Origin: Pedobacter sp. BAL39
GTDB taxonomy: Bacteria; Bacteroidota; Bacteroidia; Sphingobacteriales; Sphingobacteriaceae
Reading direction: 5' to 3'
Assembly (NCBI RefSeq): GCF_000170795.1
Contig: NZ_ABCM01000020.1
Location: 43,770 to 107,769 of the forward strand
DNA length: 64,000 bases
Shown: one piece after another, positions 25,949 to 36,200 of the stretch
Numbering within the stretch: position 1 is the first letter of the stretch
How the letters are laid out: each line of letters opens with the position of its first letter
Notes under the pieces: model-generated
The model's input: only the letters and a program-made list of their open reading frames with translations
The model's database searches: none
What the model was told of the DNA's origin: nothing
Made by a program: the position numbers and the translations under genes

Positions 25949-26543
25949 ACTTGCTGACGCCAAATCCCAGCATCCAGGTATCATGTGATCTTTTGATGTC
26001 GTAGTTGGTAGACATCCCAAGCTCCCATGTATGGGGGAGCTTCCAGCCGTATTCCAGTCCGGAGCGAAAGACCATAAGATTTTTCTCGCGACTGAATTCA
26101 GTGCCCGCGCCTGCCAGGATGCTGAGGTGGTGCCATGGTTTGTACAATATAACGGCGACAACGGCGATGGGATATTCACGCTCCAGCAATGCATACTCGT
26201 TGTTTCCAAGATGTTCTTCGATGATGAAATTTTCCAGGATGATGTCGTTGTGGATGCCCAATGCAAGGTGATTTGAAATCCAGTAATCTGCGTCAAGGGC
26301 CCATGCTGCTGAAGAAATGTCGCTGCCATGATGATGCTGGATGGTTTTTCTGATGTGTGCATGGCCCATGCTTAGTGTCAGACGGAACATGTCTTTTTCA
26401 GATTCATGTTCGGATTCCTGCAGAGCTATGGCTGATGGTATTGTCGCTGTGGACGCTGATGTTGTGGTGTGATAAACTTCCTGTGACTGAGTGGCGTTGC
26501 TGAAAAGTGCTCCTGTGATAAAAAGTAAGTAAAAAATGCGCAT
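25929..26543 (-). CDS. Exported beta-barrel-like hypothetical protein
   Basis: A 204-residue protein with a signal peptide (about 1-20, LLFITGALFSNATQS). The N-terminal mature part is low-complexity Ser/Thr/Glu, followed by alternating strands that look like a small outer-membrane barrel (FRLTLSMGHAHI, ALDADYWISNHLALGIHNDII, ILAGAGTEFSREKNLMVFRSGLEYGW, WELGMSTNYDIKRS). It contains a run of three histidines (IQHHHGSD), which could bind metal but may be chance. No named family is recognised. Expression appears independent; a hairpin lies upstream at 26611-26643, after the glucosidase gene. Confidence 0.72.
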   Translation of the reverse strand: MRIFYLLFITGALFSNATQSQEVYHTTTSASTATIPSAIALQESEHESEKDMFRLTLSMGHAHIRKTIQHHHGSDISSAAWALDADYWISNHLALGIHNDIILENFIIEEHLGNNEYALLEREYPIAVVAVILYKPWHHLSILAGAGTEFSREKNLMVFRSGLEYGWKLPHTWELGMSTNYDIKRSHDTWMLGFGVSKFIGGHQ

Positions 26544-26610
26544 TGCTTGTTATTGATAAATTTCAGGCAAATAGCACTTTTTTTAAAGCGTAGGACATGA
26601 TGTGTATCAT

Positions 26611-26643
26611 CCTGGGCGCTGATGTTAGACAGCAGCACCCAGG
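26611..26643. terminator. Stem-loop after the glucosidase gene
   Basis: CCTGGG-C-GCTG pairs with CAGC-A-CCCAGG (one internal mismatch) around an 11-base loop, 22 bases past the stop at 26666. It is GC-rich and stable but has no T run, so termination is possible rather than certain. Confidence 0.45.
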
Positions 26644-26665
26644 AATGTCAAGGCAGGGCGTCAGC

Positions 26666-29299
26666 TTAATGCACTTCGTTACTTTTTTTGGTGGAGTTGA
26701 GCAGCAGATTGGCAATCAGGGCCGTCCATCCCGTTTGATGTGATGCGCCTAACCCTTTACCATTGTCGCCATGGAAATACTCATTAAATAACAGGTAATC
26801 TTTGAAGTGAACATCATGCTGTAGCTTATGATGCTCACCGAAACATGGACGCAATCCAAGGTCATTCGATTTGAATATGCTGATTAACCGCTCGCTGAGT
26901 TTTATGGCAATATTCCGTAAGGACAGGTAATTTCCGGTTCCTGACGGGTATTCGACCTTAAAGTCGTCATTATAATATTCATGGAAGCGAAGCAGGCTTT
27001 GGATGATCAGGTAATTTACCGGCATCCATATCGGGCCTCTCCAATTGCTATTTCCACCAAACATACCGCTGTCGCTTTCTCCGGGGATGTAGGTGACAGT
27101 GATGTTCTCCCTCCCCGTAGGAAAGACGAAAGGGTTTTGCTGATAACTTTTTGACAGGCTGCGTATGCCGTAGTCGCTGAGGAATTCCGTTTCATTGAGC
27201 ATTCTATAGAGAATGCGCTTGACGCGGTGTCCGCGCAGCAAGCTGAGCAGATGCTTATCGCCCTCACCTTTTTCCGTCCATCGGGAAACCAGTGAAGCAA
27301 GTTCAGGTTTATGTTTCAGAAACCATTCCATACGCCTGGCGAAGTTTGGCAGTTTTTTCAGGGTATCATCAGTGATGATCTCCACAGCGAACAGTGGGAT
27401 CAGGCCGACCATGCTGCGCAGTTTCAGTTTAATGGCATCCCTGCCTTTAATGGAGAGCTCATCATAGAAAAACTCATCCTCATTGTCCCATAAGCCGCTA
27501 TCATCAGGGCCCATGATGTTCATGATCGCACCGGCGATGTAAAGGAAATGCTCAAAAAACTTGGTGGCCATGTTTTCATATACAGGGTTGTGGAGTGCCA
27601 GTTCCAGGGAGATGTGCATCATGTTTAATGCATACATGGCCATCCAGCTGGTGCCATCGGCCTGTTCGATGTGCATTCCCGGAGGCAACACCATGCTCCG
27701 GTCGAAGATGCCAATATTGTCGAGCCCGAGGAAACCACCTGAAAAGATGTTGCTGCCAGTATGGTCTTTGCGGTTTACCCACCAGGTGAAATTAATGAGT
27801 AACTTTTGAAAAACAGCTTCGAGAAAAGGAAGGTCACCCTGACCATTATTTTTCTTCTGATCCATCTTGTAAACCTCCCAGGTGGCCCAGGCATGTACAG
27901 GAGGGTTGGTGTCGTCAAAGTTCCATTCGTATGCTGGTAATTGACCGTTGGGGTGCATGAACCATTCCTTGGTGAGCAGCAGCAGTTGCTCTTTGGCAAA
28001 TGCTGCATCTACCAGCGCCAGGCTGACGCAATGAAAAGCAAGGTCCCAGGACGCATACCAGGGAAACTCCCATTTGTCGGGCATGGAAATGATGTCCGCG
28101 TTGTTGAGGTGTTTCCAGTTGAGGTTTCTCGAGGTATTGTGACCGGCAGGGGGAAGAGGTTGTTTGGCATCTCCCTTTAACCATTTCCCGACATTATAAT
28201 TGTAAAATTGCTTGTTCCAGAGGAGGCCGGCCATGGCCTGTCTGTAAATCAGCTGTTCGTCGGCAGCGCTTAATGTGCCCTGCAGTGTTTCGTAAAATTC
28301 ATCTGTTTCTTTTTTTCTTTCCTTAAAAATCTGGTCAAAATCAGCGAAAGGCTTGTTGTTGCTGCCTTTGCAAAGGCGTAGTTTTACGGTTGCAGATTGT
28401 CCGCCTTCGATGTCAAAAGTATACACAGCGGCCGCTTTTGACCCTGTTTTTGCAGGATTTACCGCTGCGGTATCCTGATGGATGAGGTAGTTGTGAAAGG
28501 CATCTTTATAGTATTTTCCACCATCATCATATTGATAAAGACGGCGTGTGTTGGTGTCATTTTCGGTAAATAGCCAGTCGGCAGGGCTTTCAGCATATAA
28601 AAAGTATTCTCCGAGGTCTTTATGGGTGATGGCCAATGACATTTTATCTTTCTTCGAGATAGAGAGCTGTTTGAGGTGGTCTCCCCATGACCAACGGTTT
28701 CTGAACCACAAAGTGGGAAGCATGGTCAGCTGGGCTTTGATATTGTTTCTGTTGTGTGCCGTGATGTTGATGAGGATGTCTTCTTCTGCCGACTTTGCGT
28801 ACTCAATGAAAATATCAAAATATTCATTGTTGTCAAACACACCAGTATTCACGAGTTCATATTCCGTATCCTGCCTGGAGCGGCTGCCGTTTTCGCGAAC
28901 AAGTTCTTCATAAGGAAAAGCCTGCTGAGGATATTTGTAGAGCATCTTCATGTAGGAATGCGTTGGCGAAGAATCAAGGTAATAGAAAAGTTCCTTCACA
29001 TCTTCTCCATGATTGCCCTCCGTATTCGTTAATCCATAAAACACCTCTTTGAGTATCGGATCTTTACCATTCCAGAAAGCAGGAGCGAAACAGAGAAATT
29101 GCTTGTCATCTGAGATGCCACCAATTCCCTCTTCGCCCCAGCGCCAGGCCTTGCTGCGTGCGGCATCGTGACTGTTCGCATTCCAGGCATCTCCATTCGC
29201 ACTGTAATCTTCTCTGACGGTACCCCACTGACGATTAGAAACGTAAGGTCCCCATTTTTTCCATCCTTCTTTTGATAAACGTATTGATTCCTGATTCAT
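26666..29299 (-). CDS. Large glucosidase, GH63 / MGH1-like
   Basis: An 877-residue protein with no signal peptide, so probably cytoplasmic. It matches the MGH1-like glycoside hydrolase family (GH63-related, (alpha/alpha)6 barrel), with the N-terminal segment RQWGTVREDYSANGDAW, the middle NLNWKHLNNADIISMPDKWEFPWYASWDLAFHC, and C-terminal NSNWRGPIWMPVNYL and HQTGWTALIANLLLN. Acidic residues in WDLAFH and near NFDDTNPP are candidate catalytic groups. Relatives act on alpha-glucosides such as mannosylglycerate or glucosylglycerate, but the substrate here cannot be determined. It is a single gene with no sugar transporter nearby. Confidence 0.85.
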   Translation of the reverse strand: MNQESIRLSKEGWKKWGPYVSNRQWGTVREDYSANGDAWNANSHDAARSKAWRWGEEGIGGISDDKQFLCFAPAFWNGKDPILKEVFYGLTNTEGNHGEDVKELFYYLDSSPTHSYMKMLYKYPQQAFPYEELVRENGSRSRQDTEYELVNTGVFDNNEYFDIFIEYAKSAEEDILINITAHNRNNIKAQLTMLPTLWFRNRWSWGDHLKQLSISKKDKMSLAITHKDLGEYFLYAESPADWLFTENDTNTRRLYQYDDGGKYYKDAFHNYLIHQDTAAVNPAKTGSKAAAVYTFDIEGGQSATVKLRLCKGSNNKPFADFDQIFKERKKETDEFYETLQGTLSAADEQLIYRQAMAGLLWNKQFYNYNVGKWLKGDAKQPLPPAGHNTSRNLNWKHLNNADIISMPDKWEFPWYASWDLAFHCVSLALVDAAFAKEQLLLLTKEWFMHPNGQLPAYEWNFDDTNPPVHAWATWEVYKMDQKKNNGQGDLPFLEAVFQKLLINFTWWVNRKDHTGSNIFSGGFLGLDNIGIFDRSMVLPPGMHIEQADGTSWMAMYALNMMHISLELALHNPVYENMATKFFEHFLYIAGAIMNIMGPDDSGLWDNEDEFFYDELSIKGRDAIKLKLRSMVGLIPLFAVEIITDDTLKKLPNFARRMEWFLKHKPELASLVSRWTEKGEGDKHLLSLLRGHRVKRILYRMLNETEFLSDYGIRSLSKSYQQNPFVFPTGRENITVTYIPGESDSGMFGGNSNWRGPIWMPVNYLIIQSLLRFHEYYNDDFKVEYPSGTGNYLSLRNIAIKLSERLISIFKSNDLGLRPCFGEHHKLQHDVHFKDYLLFNEYFHGDNGKGLGASHQTGWTALIANLLLNSTKKSNEVH

Positions 29300-29499
29300 C
29301 GGCTCTTCATAAATAATGGTTAATGCTTAACTTGCTGCAGCAAAATGTGCCGCAATCGCGCTAAATATAAAGAAACATCATAAAGCACCTGTCTGATGGT
29401 GGTCAGTTGTTTGTCAAATGAATCGGCGATCATCATTTGTACTGCTGCGAATAATAATAGACATCATACCAATACCCTGATCCTGCATACGAAAACCAA

Positions 29500-29529
29500 T
29501 TGATACCCATTCTTGCATTCCTATTTTTG
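29500..29529 (+). promoter_or_regulatory. Bacteroidota promoter for the secreted protein at 29563
   Basis: TTG at 29500-29502, a 19-base spacer and TATTTTTG at 29522-29529 match the consensus. Transcription should begin near 29536, so the first ATG after it, 29563, is the start codon, not the earlier in-frame TTG at 29500. Confidence 0.7.
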
Positions 29530-29562
29530 TATGTTTATCGAATAGAAACATTATCCATTTGT

Positions 29563-30153
29563 ATGTCGAAAACTTTCATCTTCCTGAGCTCGTTGTTTTG
29601 TCTTTTGGCCTGTACTCCGGCGTTGGCCGATGGTTTTGATGATACGTTACCGGAAGGGCTCGAGGAATATAGATTACCAGAAGGATTTTATGCCCTTGAT
29701 AGTGCCAATATTGATTTGAAAACAAGACAATACAAATTGCTGATTCTGGAAAAGAATTCGGAAAAGGACAATAAGGCGGGCTGGCATTTCGACCTTCCAC
29801 TGGTTTTGCTGGAAAAGAAGAAAGGTCAATATGTTAAAGTCAGTGAAAATACTGAACTGATCTTTAACGGAGGTGACAATTGTCCTGCGGATGGCTATGG
29901 GCGGATTGTAGTGAGGGGCGCTTTTTTTACGATAGAACAGGTCTTCTGTGCAGATTTCCTCTTTGTGCATGCTTACATTACTTTTAGAATTGATGATCGG
30001 AGGGGAGACGTTATCCTCCATAAATACAGCGAGACCTATACCGATCGAAGCAACCCCGACCGGCTGATACCCGACCGTGCCTGGACTGCCAAAGATTTCG
30101 GCACCTTAACTTTCGCTAAACTCAGTGCAGACCGGCTGCTTGCTTTAGACTAA
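29563..30153 (+). CDS. Secreted hypothetical protein
   Basis: A 196-residue exported protein beginning MSKTFIFLSSLFCLLAC, with a signal peptide of about 22 residues that ends near ALA (a Cys at 17 could alternatively be a lipobox, though CTPA is a poor +2 context). The mature part is acidic and beta-rich with two paired Cys (NCPADGYGRI and QVFCADFLF). It includes the segment YSETYTDRSNPDRLIPDRAW. No family is recognised; similar secreted proteins of unknown function occur in other Bacteroidota. The start at 29563 is set by the promoter at 29500-29529. Confidence 0.75.
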   Translation: MSKTFIFLSSLFCLLACTPALADGFDDTLPEGLEEYRLPEGFYALDSANIDLKTRQYKLLILEKNSEKDNKAGWHFDLPLVLLEKKKGQYVKVSENTELIFNGGDNCPADGYGRIVVRGAFFTIEQVFCADFLFVHAYITFRIDDRRGDVILHKYSETYTDRSNPDRLIPDRAWTAKDFGTLTFAKLSADRLLALD

Positions 30154-30261
30154 GGTCATATCCCAACGTACCTAAATAAACTCCAAATTGATCTGCCGGG
30201 CCTGTGTACGCATTGTGGGCACAGATATTGTATAGTCAAAAGCAGAAATAATTAAATACCT

Positions 30262-30447
30262 ATGAACGTCAAACGCACATTTGGAACCATACTCACCATT
30301 CTGGGTATCATTGGACTTATTTATGCTGGTTATGGATTTATCAAACATAGTCTGCAAAGCCGTGAACTGATTGTTGCCGCAATTATTGGACTGATTTTTT
30401 TTCTGTCTGGGATGGGGCTGATCAAAAATACAAAAGACGAGGCTTAG
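30262..30447 (+). CDS. Small two-helix membrane protein
   Basis: A 61-residue protein with two transmembrane helices (FGTILTILGIIGLIYAGYGF and ELIVAAIIGLIFFLSGMGLI) joined by a short polar turn, and charged ends. It resembles small conserved membrane proteins seen in Pedobacter-like genomes; the function is unknown. It lies 108 bases past the secreted-protein gene on the same strand and converges on the cold shock gene. The coherent helix-hairpin pattern makes a chance frame unlikely. Confidence 0.75.
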   Translation: MNVKRTFGTILTILGIIGLIYAGYGFIKHSLQSRELIVAAIIGLIFFLSGMGLIKNTKDEA

Positions 30448-30493
30448 ACAGTTTGTTTCTTCTCCAAAAAGAAAAAAAGCCGTAAATAAAAAA

Positions 30494-30515
30494 AAGCACC
30501 CCATTAGGGGTGCTT
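30494..30515 (-). terminator. Rho-independent terminator of the cold shock gene
   Basis: AAGCACCCC and GGGGTGCTT form a 9-bp perfect stem with an ATTA loop. On the minus strand a run of eight T follows directly, 22 bases past the stop at 30538. A strong canonical terminator. Confidence 0.9.
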
Positions 30516-30537
30516 ACACAATTATAAAATAAGTTGA

Positions 30538-30729
30538 TTAGCTGATCTTAACATTGATTGCGTTCAAGCCTTTTTTACCTTGCTCAACGTCATAGGTAAC
30601 TGAGTCATTCTCACGAATGCTATCTAATAAACCTGAACTGTGTACAAAGATTTCGCTATCACCATTTGCTGGTACGATAAATCCAAAACCTTTTGTTTCA
30701 TTGAAAAATTTTACTGTTCCTTCTTGCAT
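30538..30729 (-). CDS. Cold shock protein (CspA family)
   Basis: A 63-residue single-domain cold shock protein that binds single-stranded RNA and DNA as an anti-structure chaperone. Both RNA-binding motifs are visible: KGFGFI (RNP1) near residue 12 and EIFVHSS (RNP2) near 26. The start MQEGTVKFFNETKGFGFI is standard. The untranslated leader extends at least to about 30830 and holds a loose hairpin (ATAAGCC at 30795-30801, GGCTTAT at 30820-30826), which could be either a terminator for the gene upstream or part of a temperature-sensitive leader; this is unresolved. Confidence 0.96.
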   Translation of the reverse strand: MQEGTVKFFNETKGFGFIVPANGDSEIFVHSSGLLDSIRENDSVTYDVEQGKKGLNAINVKIS

Positions 30730-30869
30730 TATACTTTATTTAAATAATAATCAAAGGTGATCATAATTATCGGATAATCAATGATTTATTATTTATAAGC
30801 CTCATTGCATGCTGAGAGGGGCTTATTGCCGGTAATAGTTCAGTAAATGTACAGGGGATTGCAGAATTC

Positions 30870-31130
30870 TTATCCGAATACAGACTTGAAAGCGTCCCTG
30901 CAATCCTTATTGATTTCTAAAGGCAGGTCATCTTTTACATACAGCTGTATCTCACCTTCGGGATTGTAAAAATAACGGAAGTAATTTTTTAGTTTATCGG
31001 GATGTTCACCTGTATTTTTATTGGTTTTGTTGCTGAACCATCTCTCGTATTTGCTGGAAATGTGATCAAGCTTCTCTTCAAACTCTATTTTCTTTTTATC
31101 GCTGCTGTCGCTCTGCATCATGTCAATCAT
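30870..31130 (-). CDS. Small hydrophilic hypothetical protein
   Basis: An 86-residue, highly charged protein (SSDKKKIEFEEKLDHISSKYERWFSNKTNKN) with no membrane segment or signal. A C-terminal half of helix-strand character includes NYFRYFYNPEGEIQLYVKDD. No family is recognised. The ATG at 31130 or one of the two Met codons at residues 4-5 could be the start. It sits between cspA and the divergent sigma gene of locus 2. The amino acid usage is coherent, so it is likely real. Confidence 0.6.
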   Translation of the reverse strand: MIDMMQSDSSDKKKIEFEEKLDHISSKYERWFSNKTNKNTGEHPDKLKNYFRYFYNPEGEIQLYVKDDLPLEINKDCRDAFKSVFG

Positions 31131-31232
31131 TCCTGAAGTTTAGGTGAAAGTTCGTAAGGTACGTTAATAATATGGATTTTTCTCTAAATACTTGTTTGAT
31201 AATCTTTAAATTAGGATGCTTTAAAAGGGGAG

Positions 31233-31820
31233 ATGTCGGAATACAAGAATTTGCCTGATCAGGAATTGATTGGTTTATTGAGTGAAAATACCGGGCCGGT
31301 TTTCAATGAGGTCTACAACAGATACTGGAGCCAGTTGTTTCTTCATGTGCGTAGGATGCTTGGCGACGATGAGCTGGCCAAGGATATTGTGCAGGAGGTT
31401 TTTACGAACATCTGGGAGCGTTCGCCAGACTTCAGCATCAGTACTTCATTATCCTCTTATCTGTACACTGCCGTGAGAAACCGGGTTTTCAATGAAATTA
31501 AACAACAGAAAGTAAAGTCCGTACACCTGCAGGACATTGCAGCATTTTTCAGTCGCGGACAATACGAGGCGGATGAAGCGCTCCGTTACCAGCAGTTGAA
31601 ATCTGCGATTGAACTGGAGATCTCGAAGATGCCGGAAAAGATGCGGGAGATTTTTGAGCTCAGTCGTCATCAATACCTTAGTCATAAACAGATTGCCGCG
31701 CTGATGAACATTTCTGAACATACTGTCAGAACACAGGTACAACGCGCATTGCGTCTGCTGCGTCAAAAAATAGACCTTCCCGTACCAACCTTGTTTTTCC
31801 TGGCCCATTTGCTTAAATAA
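31233..31820 (+). CDS. ECF RNA polymerase sigma-70 factor, locus 2
   Basis: A 195-residue ECF sigma factor of the Bacteroidota family. Region 2 covers about residues 25-95 (EVYNRYWSQLFLHVRRMLGDDELAKDIVQEVFTNIWER, then LSSYLYTAVRNRVFNEIK). Region 4 covers about 130-182 (MPEKMREIFELSRHQYLSHKQIAALMNISEHTVRTQVQRALRLLR). It opens the second SusC/SusD locus, with fecR 121 bases downstream. Regulated expression is expected through the STN domain of the SusC protein at 33290. Confidence 0.94.
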   Translation: MSEYKNLPDQELIGLLSENTGPVFNEVYNRYWSQLFLHVRRMLGDDELAKDIVQEVFTNIWERSPDFSISTSLSSYLYTAVRNRVFNEIKQQKVKSVHLQDIAAFFSRGQYEADEALRYQQLKSAIELEISKMPEKMREIFELSRHQYLSHKQIAALMNISEHTVRTQVQRALRLLRQKIDLPVPTLFFLAHLLK

Positions 31821-31941
31821 TTCAGGCCGCGAAAACCAGTTCAAATGACCTTCAGCATTTTTTTTAAAAAAATAACGTGCCTTGTACTCTATAGCAGGCA
31901 TTGCGTTGTCTCATCATTATAAAAGACAAAAATCATACTCC

Positions 31942-33132
31942 ATGAATGCAGATGAAGTCATGCATCTAATACAGCGGTATACAGACCATACTGCCAGTGC
32001 CGAAGAAATAGCCTTGCTTGAATCGTGGTACGCTGAGAGGGCAGCTGGTGGTGAGCAACCTTTGTTTTCTGCCGAGGGCGAAGAGACGGACCGTCTGCTG
32101 GCCGACCGCTTCCTGGCGATGAAGTCAAGGTCGCTGGCCGACATCATGTCTATTCCTATCCCACAAAAAACAATACAGATGCAGCCGCGCAAAAGTTATG
32201 CACGTTGGGCGGTCGTCGCGGCGAGTCTGTTTTTTACATTTTTCAGTGGCTTATATTTCTACAGGGAACTTATCCAGGATCCACTTGCGGAGGTACACAT
32301 CGCTCCAGCAGATGCTGAGACGGTGCTGACCCTTGGTGATGGCAGGCAAATTTTGCTGGAGGAAGCGTCGACAGGCGGCCTGGCAAAGGAAGCCGGAATC
32401 ACGGTAACCAAGAACGCTGAAGGGACCCTGGTTTATAAAGCTGCCGGTGCAGGCGCTGCTTCCACATATCATACTGTGGAGACCCATAAAGGCGGTGGAC
32501 AGGTGCTGGTATTGCAGGATGGCTCAAAGGTCTACCTCAATGCCTCCTCTTCGTTAAAGTTTCCTCCCACCTTCGCCGCAAAGGGTAAACGCCGGGTAGA
32601 GCTTATGGGCGAGGCTTACTTTGAGGTGGCGAAAGACCCTGCCCATCCTTTCATGGTCAGCAGTAAAGGGCAGGAGCTGCAGGTACTTGGAACGCATTTT
32701 AACCTGAGCGCTTATCCGGAAGATGGTGCCGTAAAAACAACGCTTCTGGAAGGTTCTGTGGAGGTATTTCCGATAGGGGATGCCCAGGGTAAGGCTGGAT
32801 TTGGGCAGGGCAGGAAAGGATTGCTGCTGAAACCCGGACAGCAGTCTGTGGTAACAAGCAGTGCCGCCCAGCTGGTCAATGCCAACGTGGAGGAAGCCGT
32901 AGCCTGGAAAAATGGATATTTCCGCTTTAATGATGAGCCCATTGAAAGCGTCATGAAAAAGATTGCCCGGTGGTATGACATCGAGGTAGATTATGCTGGG
33001 GCACCCACAAATGAGGGGCTCAGTGGTACCATATCCAGGTTCACAGACATCAGTGATGTGCTGCGGATGCTGGAGAAAACAAAAGTCGTACACTTTAAAG
33101 TTGAGGGAAGGAGGGTGACGGTAATGAAGTAA
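31942..33132 (+). CDS. FecR-family anti-sigma factor, locus 2
   Basis: A protein of 396 residues counted from the ATG at 31942 (an in-frame ATG at 31882 would add 20 residues that look like leader, not protein). The N-terminal cytoplasmic part (MNADEVMHLIQRYTDHTAS...) binds the sigma factor; a membrane helix lies near 75-92 (WAVVAASLFFTFFSGLYF); the periplasmic FecR domain carries VLQDGSKVYLNASSSLKFPP, VELMGEAYFEVAKD and LGTHFNLSAYPED. The C-terminal DUF4974 region includes GYFRFNDEPIESVMKKIARWYDIEVDY. A hairpin lies between its stop and susC (33163-33188). Confidence 0.94.
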   Translation: MNADEVMHLIQRYTDHTASAEEIALLESWYAERAAGGEQPLFSAEGEETDRLLADRFLAMKSRSLADIMSIPIPQKTIQMQPRKSYARWAVVAASLFFTFFSGLYFYRELIQDPLAEVHIAPADAETVLTLGDGRQILLEEASTGGLAKEAGITVTKNAEGTLVYKAAGAGAASTYHTVETHKGGGQVLVLQDGSKVYLNASSSLKFPPTFAAKGKRRVELMGEAYFEVAKDPAHPFMVSSKGQELQVLGTHFNLSAYPEDGAVKTTLLEGSVEVFPIGDAQGKAGFGQGRKGLLLKPGQQSVVTSSAAQLVNANVEEAVAWKNGYFRFNDEPIESVMKKIARWYDIEVDYAGAPTNEGLSGTISRFTDISDVLRMLEKTKVVHFKVEGRRVTVMK

Positions 33133-33162
33133 TGTTTACACCTGCCACATCCATAAAAAAGA

Positions 33163-33188
33163 TTACCCCGGTGTCGGAACCGGGATAA
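33163..33188 (+). terminator. Hairpin between fecR and susC, locus 2
   Basis: TTACCCCGGT and ACCGGGATAA form a 10-bp stem with one mismatch and a 6-base loop, 31 bases after the fecR stop. There is no T run. It may partly terminate transcription or process the mRNA so that susC is expressed at its own level. Confidence 0.45.
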
Positions 33189-33289
33189 CCTATCGCTGGA
33201 TATCGTTAAAGATCAACAAACCAATAACCATGCGTGCATGCCCGACAGGTCGAATTGTAAGGGCAGGCCGCAATAACCAACCTAAACAA

Positions 33290-36200
33290 ATGTACTATTT
33301 TTACTCAATAAATGTGGCTCCGCCATCGGGCTGTGCCATGACAATTCTGCGGATTATGAAGTTGACCACGGTACTGCTGATTGCCATCGTCATGCAGGTG
33401 AGCGCAGGCTCTTATGCACAGAAGATTAGTTTATCTGAAAGTAACACTTCCATTCAAAAGGTATTTGATAAAATCAGGGCGCAGAGCGGCTACGATTTTC
33501 TCTTTTCAAGGGCTGCGCTGAAGAATGCCAGACCTGTATCCATATCGGTCAGGAACACTGAGCTGAAACAGGTGCTAGACCAGGTGTTTCAGGGGCAACC
33601 TTTGGAATATACCATCATCAAGAAGTCGGTCGTCGTTTCCGTTAGGGAGACTTCGGTGGTCGACCGTGTGCTGAACCTTTTTTCCGCGACAGACATCAAG
33701 GGCCAGGTATTGGACGAAAATGGCCGGCCGGTAAACCGGGCGAGCGTCAAGGTCAAGTCGACAGGAAAAGTAGTCGTCACCGACGACTTCGGCAGGTTTA
33801 CGATCAATGTGCCGGACGATAATGCCATACTTGTGGTTTCTTATGTTGGCTACATCACCAAAGAAGTTCCGGTAACATCCAGCCTTGTGATTGTGCTCGA
33901 TCTGAACCAGAATAAACTCGAAGAAATGGTGGTAGTGGGTTATGGGAGCGCCAAACGGAAGGACCTCACCGGTTCCGTAGCTTCTGTTGATGTCAATGAG
34001 ATCCGCAACGTACCATTTGCAACAATCGACCAGGCACTCAGCGGCAAAGCTGCGGGTGTGCAGGTTGTGCAGGCTGATGGATCACCAGGTGGGGTGGCCA
34101 AGATCCGCATCAGGGGTGGTACCTCACTTCTGGGTGGCAATGACCCCTTATACATCATTGATGGTGTGCAGATGCAGATCCAGAACCGCTACATTCAGAG
34201 TGCCGCTGAAGTGGTAAGCCCTGTGGAGTCTTTCGGCCTTGATGGCGGTGATAATACCATCTCCGGTTCCTTTGCACGAGGATTGAACAGCCTCGGCGGA
34301 CTGAACATCAACGACATTGAAAGTATTGACATACTGAAAGATGCCTCCGCTACAGCCATCTATGGCTCGCGGGCTGCAAATGGTGTCGTCATCATCACCA
34401 CAAAAAAAGGGCGCTTCAATCAAAAGGCTTCACTGGACGCCAACTATTATATCGGACAGAGCAGCCCGGTAAAAGAAAAACTGTTGAACAGGGACCAGTA
34501 CATCATGATCCTGAAAGAAGCTGCGCAGAACCTGAATGATGTGCGCGCTGCGTATACACCGCCACGTGCACCTACCGCTTTGGCAAACAGTATCCTGAAC
34601 GACCCAAATTACTTTGGAACGGCAAATACCGACTGGCTGGACCTGGTGCTACGCAATGGCATCACCCAGAACGCCGATCTTTCCCTGCGTGGCGGAGGGG
34701 CGGGCTCACGCTATTATACCTCCGTTACCTATAACAAAAACAATGGGGTGGTGAAGGGAACCGACTACACCCGTCTTGCAGGTAAACTGAGCCTGGACAA
34801 CGACATCAACAGTAAACTGAGGTTCAATACCAACCTGGATTATGGTTATACAACCAATAACATTACCAACGGTATTTACACCCAGGCTTTATTTGCCCCG
34901 CCAACCATCGAACCCTATAATGCTGATGGCAGTGTGAGGACCATCTCCTCCGCAGAAAATGGCAGTTATGGTTTTGAAGGCTTTCAGAATCCCCTGGCCC
35001 TCTTAACCGCCATCAACCGCGCAAACAGCTTTACTCTGATTGGCTCCCTGGCGGGTGAGTATGATATCCTTAAAGAACTCAAATTCAGGAGCTCTGTGGC
35101 GGTGAATTATAACAATTACCGCCAGACCAATTATCAGCCAAGCACGGCACTGATTTCGGCCTCCTTTGGAACCCAGCTGTTAAACGGCATTGCCACGCAG
35201 GCACAATCCCAGGAGTCCAACATCTTCTATGAAAATACACTCACCTGGACTAAGGAGTTCAATGAAAACCACCGCATCAATGTGTTGGGGGGAACATCAT
35301 GGCAGATCAGCAGGAGCAGCTCCTTTTCTGCCAGCGGACAGGGTTTTCCTGACGACGTCTACCTGAACAACCTTTCTTCAGCAGCGACCACATTACCCGC
35401 AACGGGCCTCTCTGCACAGAACTCGTTGCTGAGCTTTTATGCCAGGGCCAACTATTCTCTTTTTGATAAGTACATCTTTACGTTCACAGGCCGCTCTGAT
35501 GCTTCTTCTAAATTCCCCGCCAAAAACAGGGTAGGGTACTTCCCTTCAGGAGGTGTGGCATGGCGCATTTCCCAGGAGAATTTCCTGAAGGATGTCAAGT
35601 GGATCAACGAGATCAAGTTGCGGGCCAGTACTGGCCGCACCGGAACGCAGAACATTGGCGATAACCTCTTTTATACGTTGTATTCGCCGGTATCCTACGC
35701 GGGCTTAAATGGCTTGTCGCCAAACCAGCTTGGTAACGATCAGATCAAATGGGAATCTACCCTTCAGAAAGACGCAGGGATCGAATTTCAGCTCCTCAAC
35801 TCAAGGCTTCATGGGGAATTCGGCTACTATGAGAAGTCTACCTCCGGCATTTTGTTCCCTGCAACCGTGGCCAGCAGCTCCGGGTTTACAGGCGTGACGG
35901 CTAACCTTGCCGACATCAATAACAGGGGACTGGAGTTACAGATTGGTGGCGATTTTATCCGTCACAAAAACTGGCAATGGTCCGGAACACTCAATGTTTC
36001 CGGAAACCGTTCCAAAGTAAAGGAACTGTCAAATGATTTTGCTGATCCTACCAATCCGAAGGTCTATAATTACGGAAGCACCGTTTTGAAAGTGGGGGAG
36101 CCTGTAGGTCTGTTTTATGGCTTTACCAATGATGGCCTGATCAGGACGCAGCAGGAGCTGGATGAATACAAAGCGAGCTTCCCAACCTGGGCTTCGTATT

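Noticed and set aside
26031..26276. Plus-strand frames opposite the barrel-like gene at 25929-26543
   Set aside because: They are mirror images of a coherent minus-strand protein with a signal peptide; no separate support.
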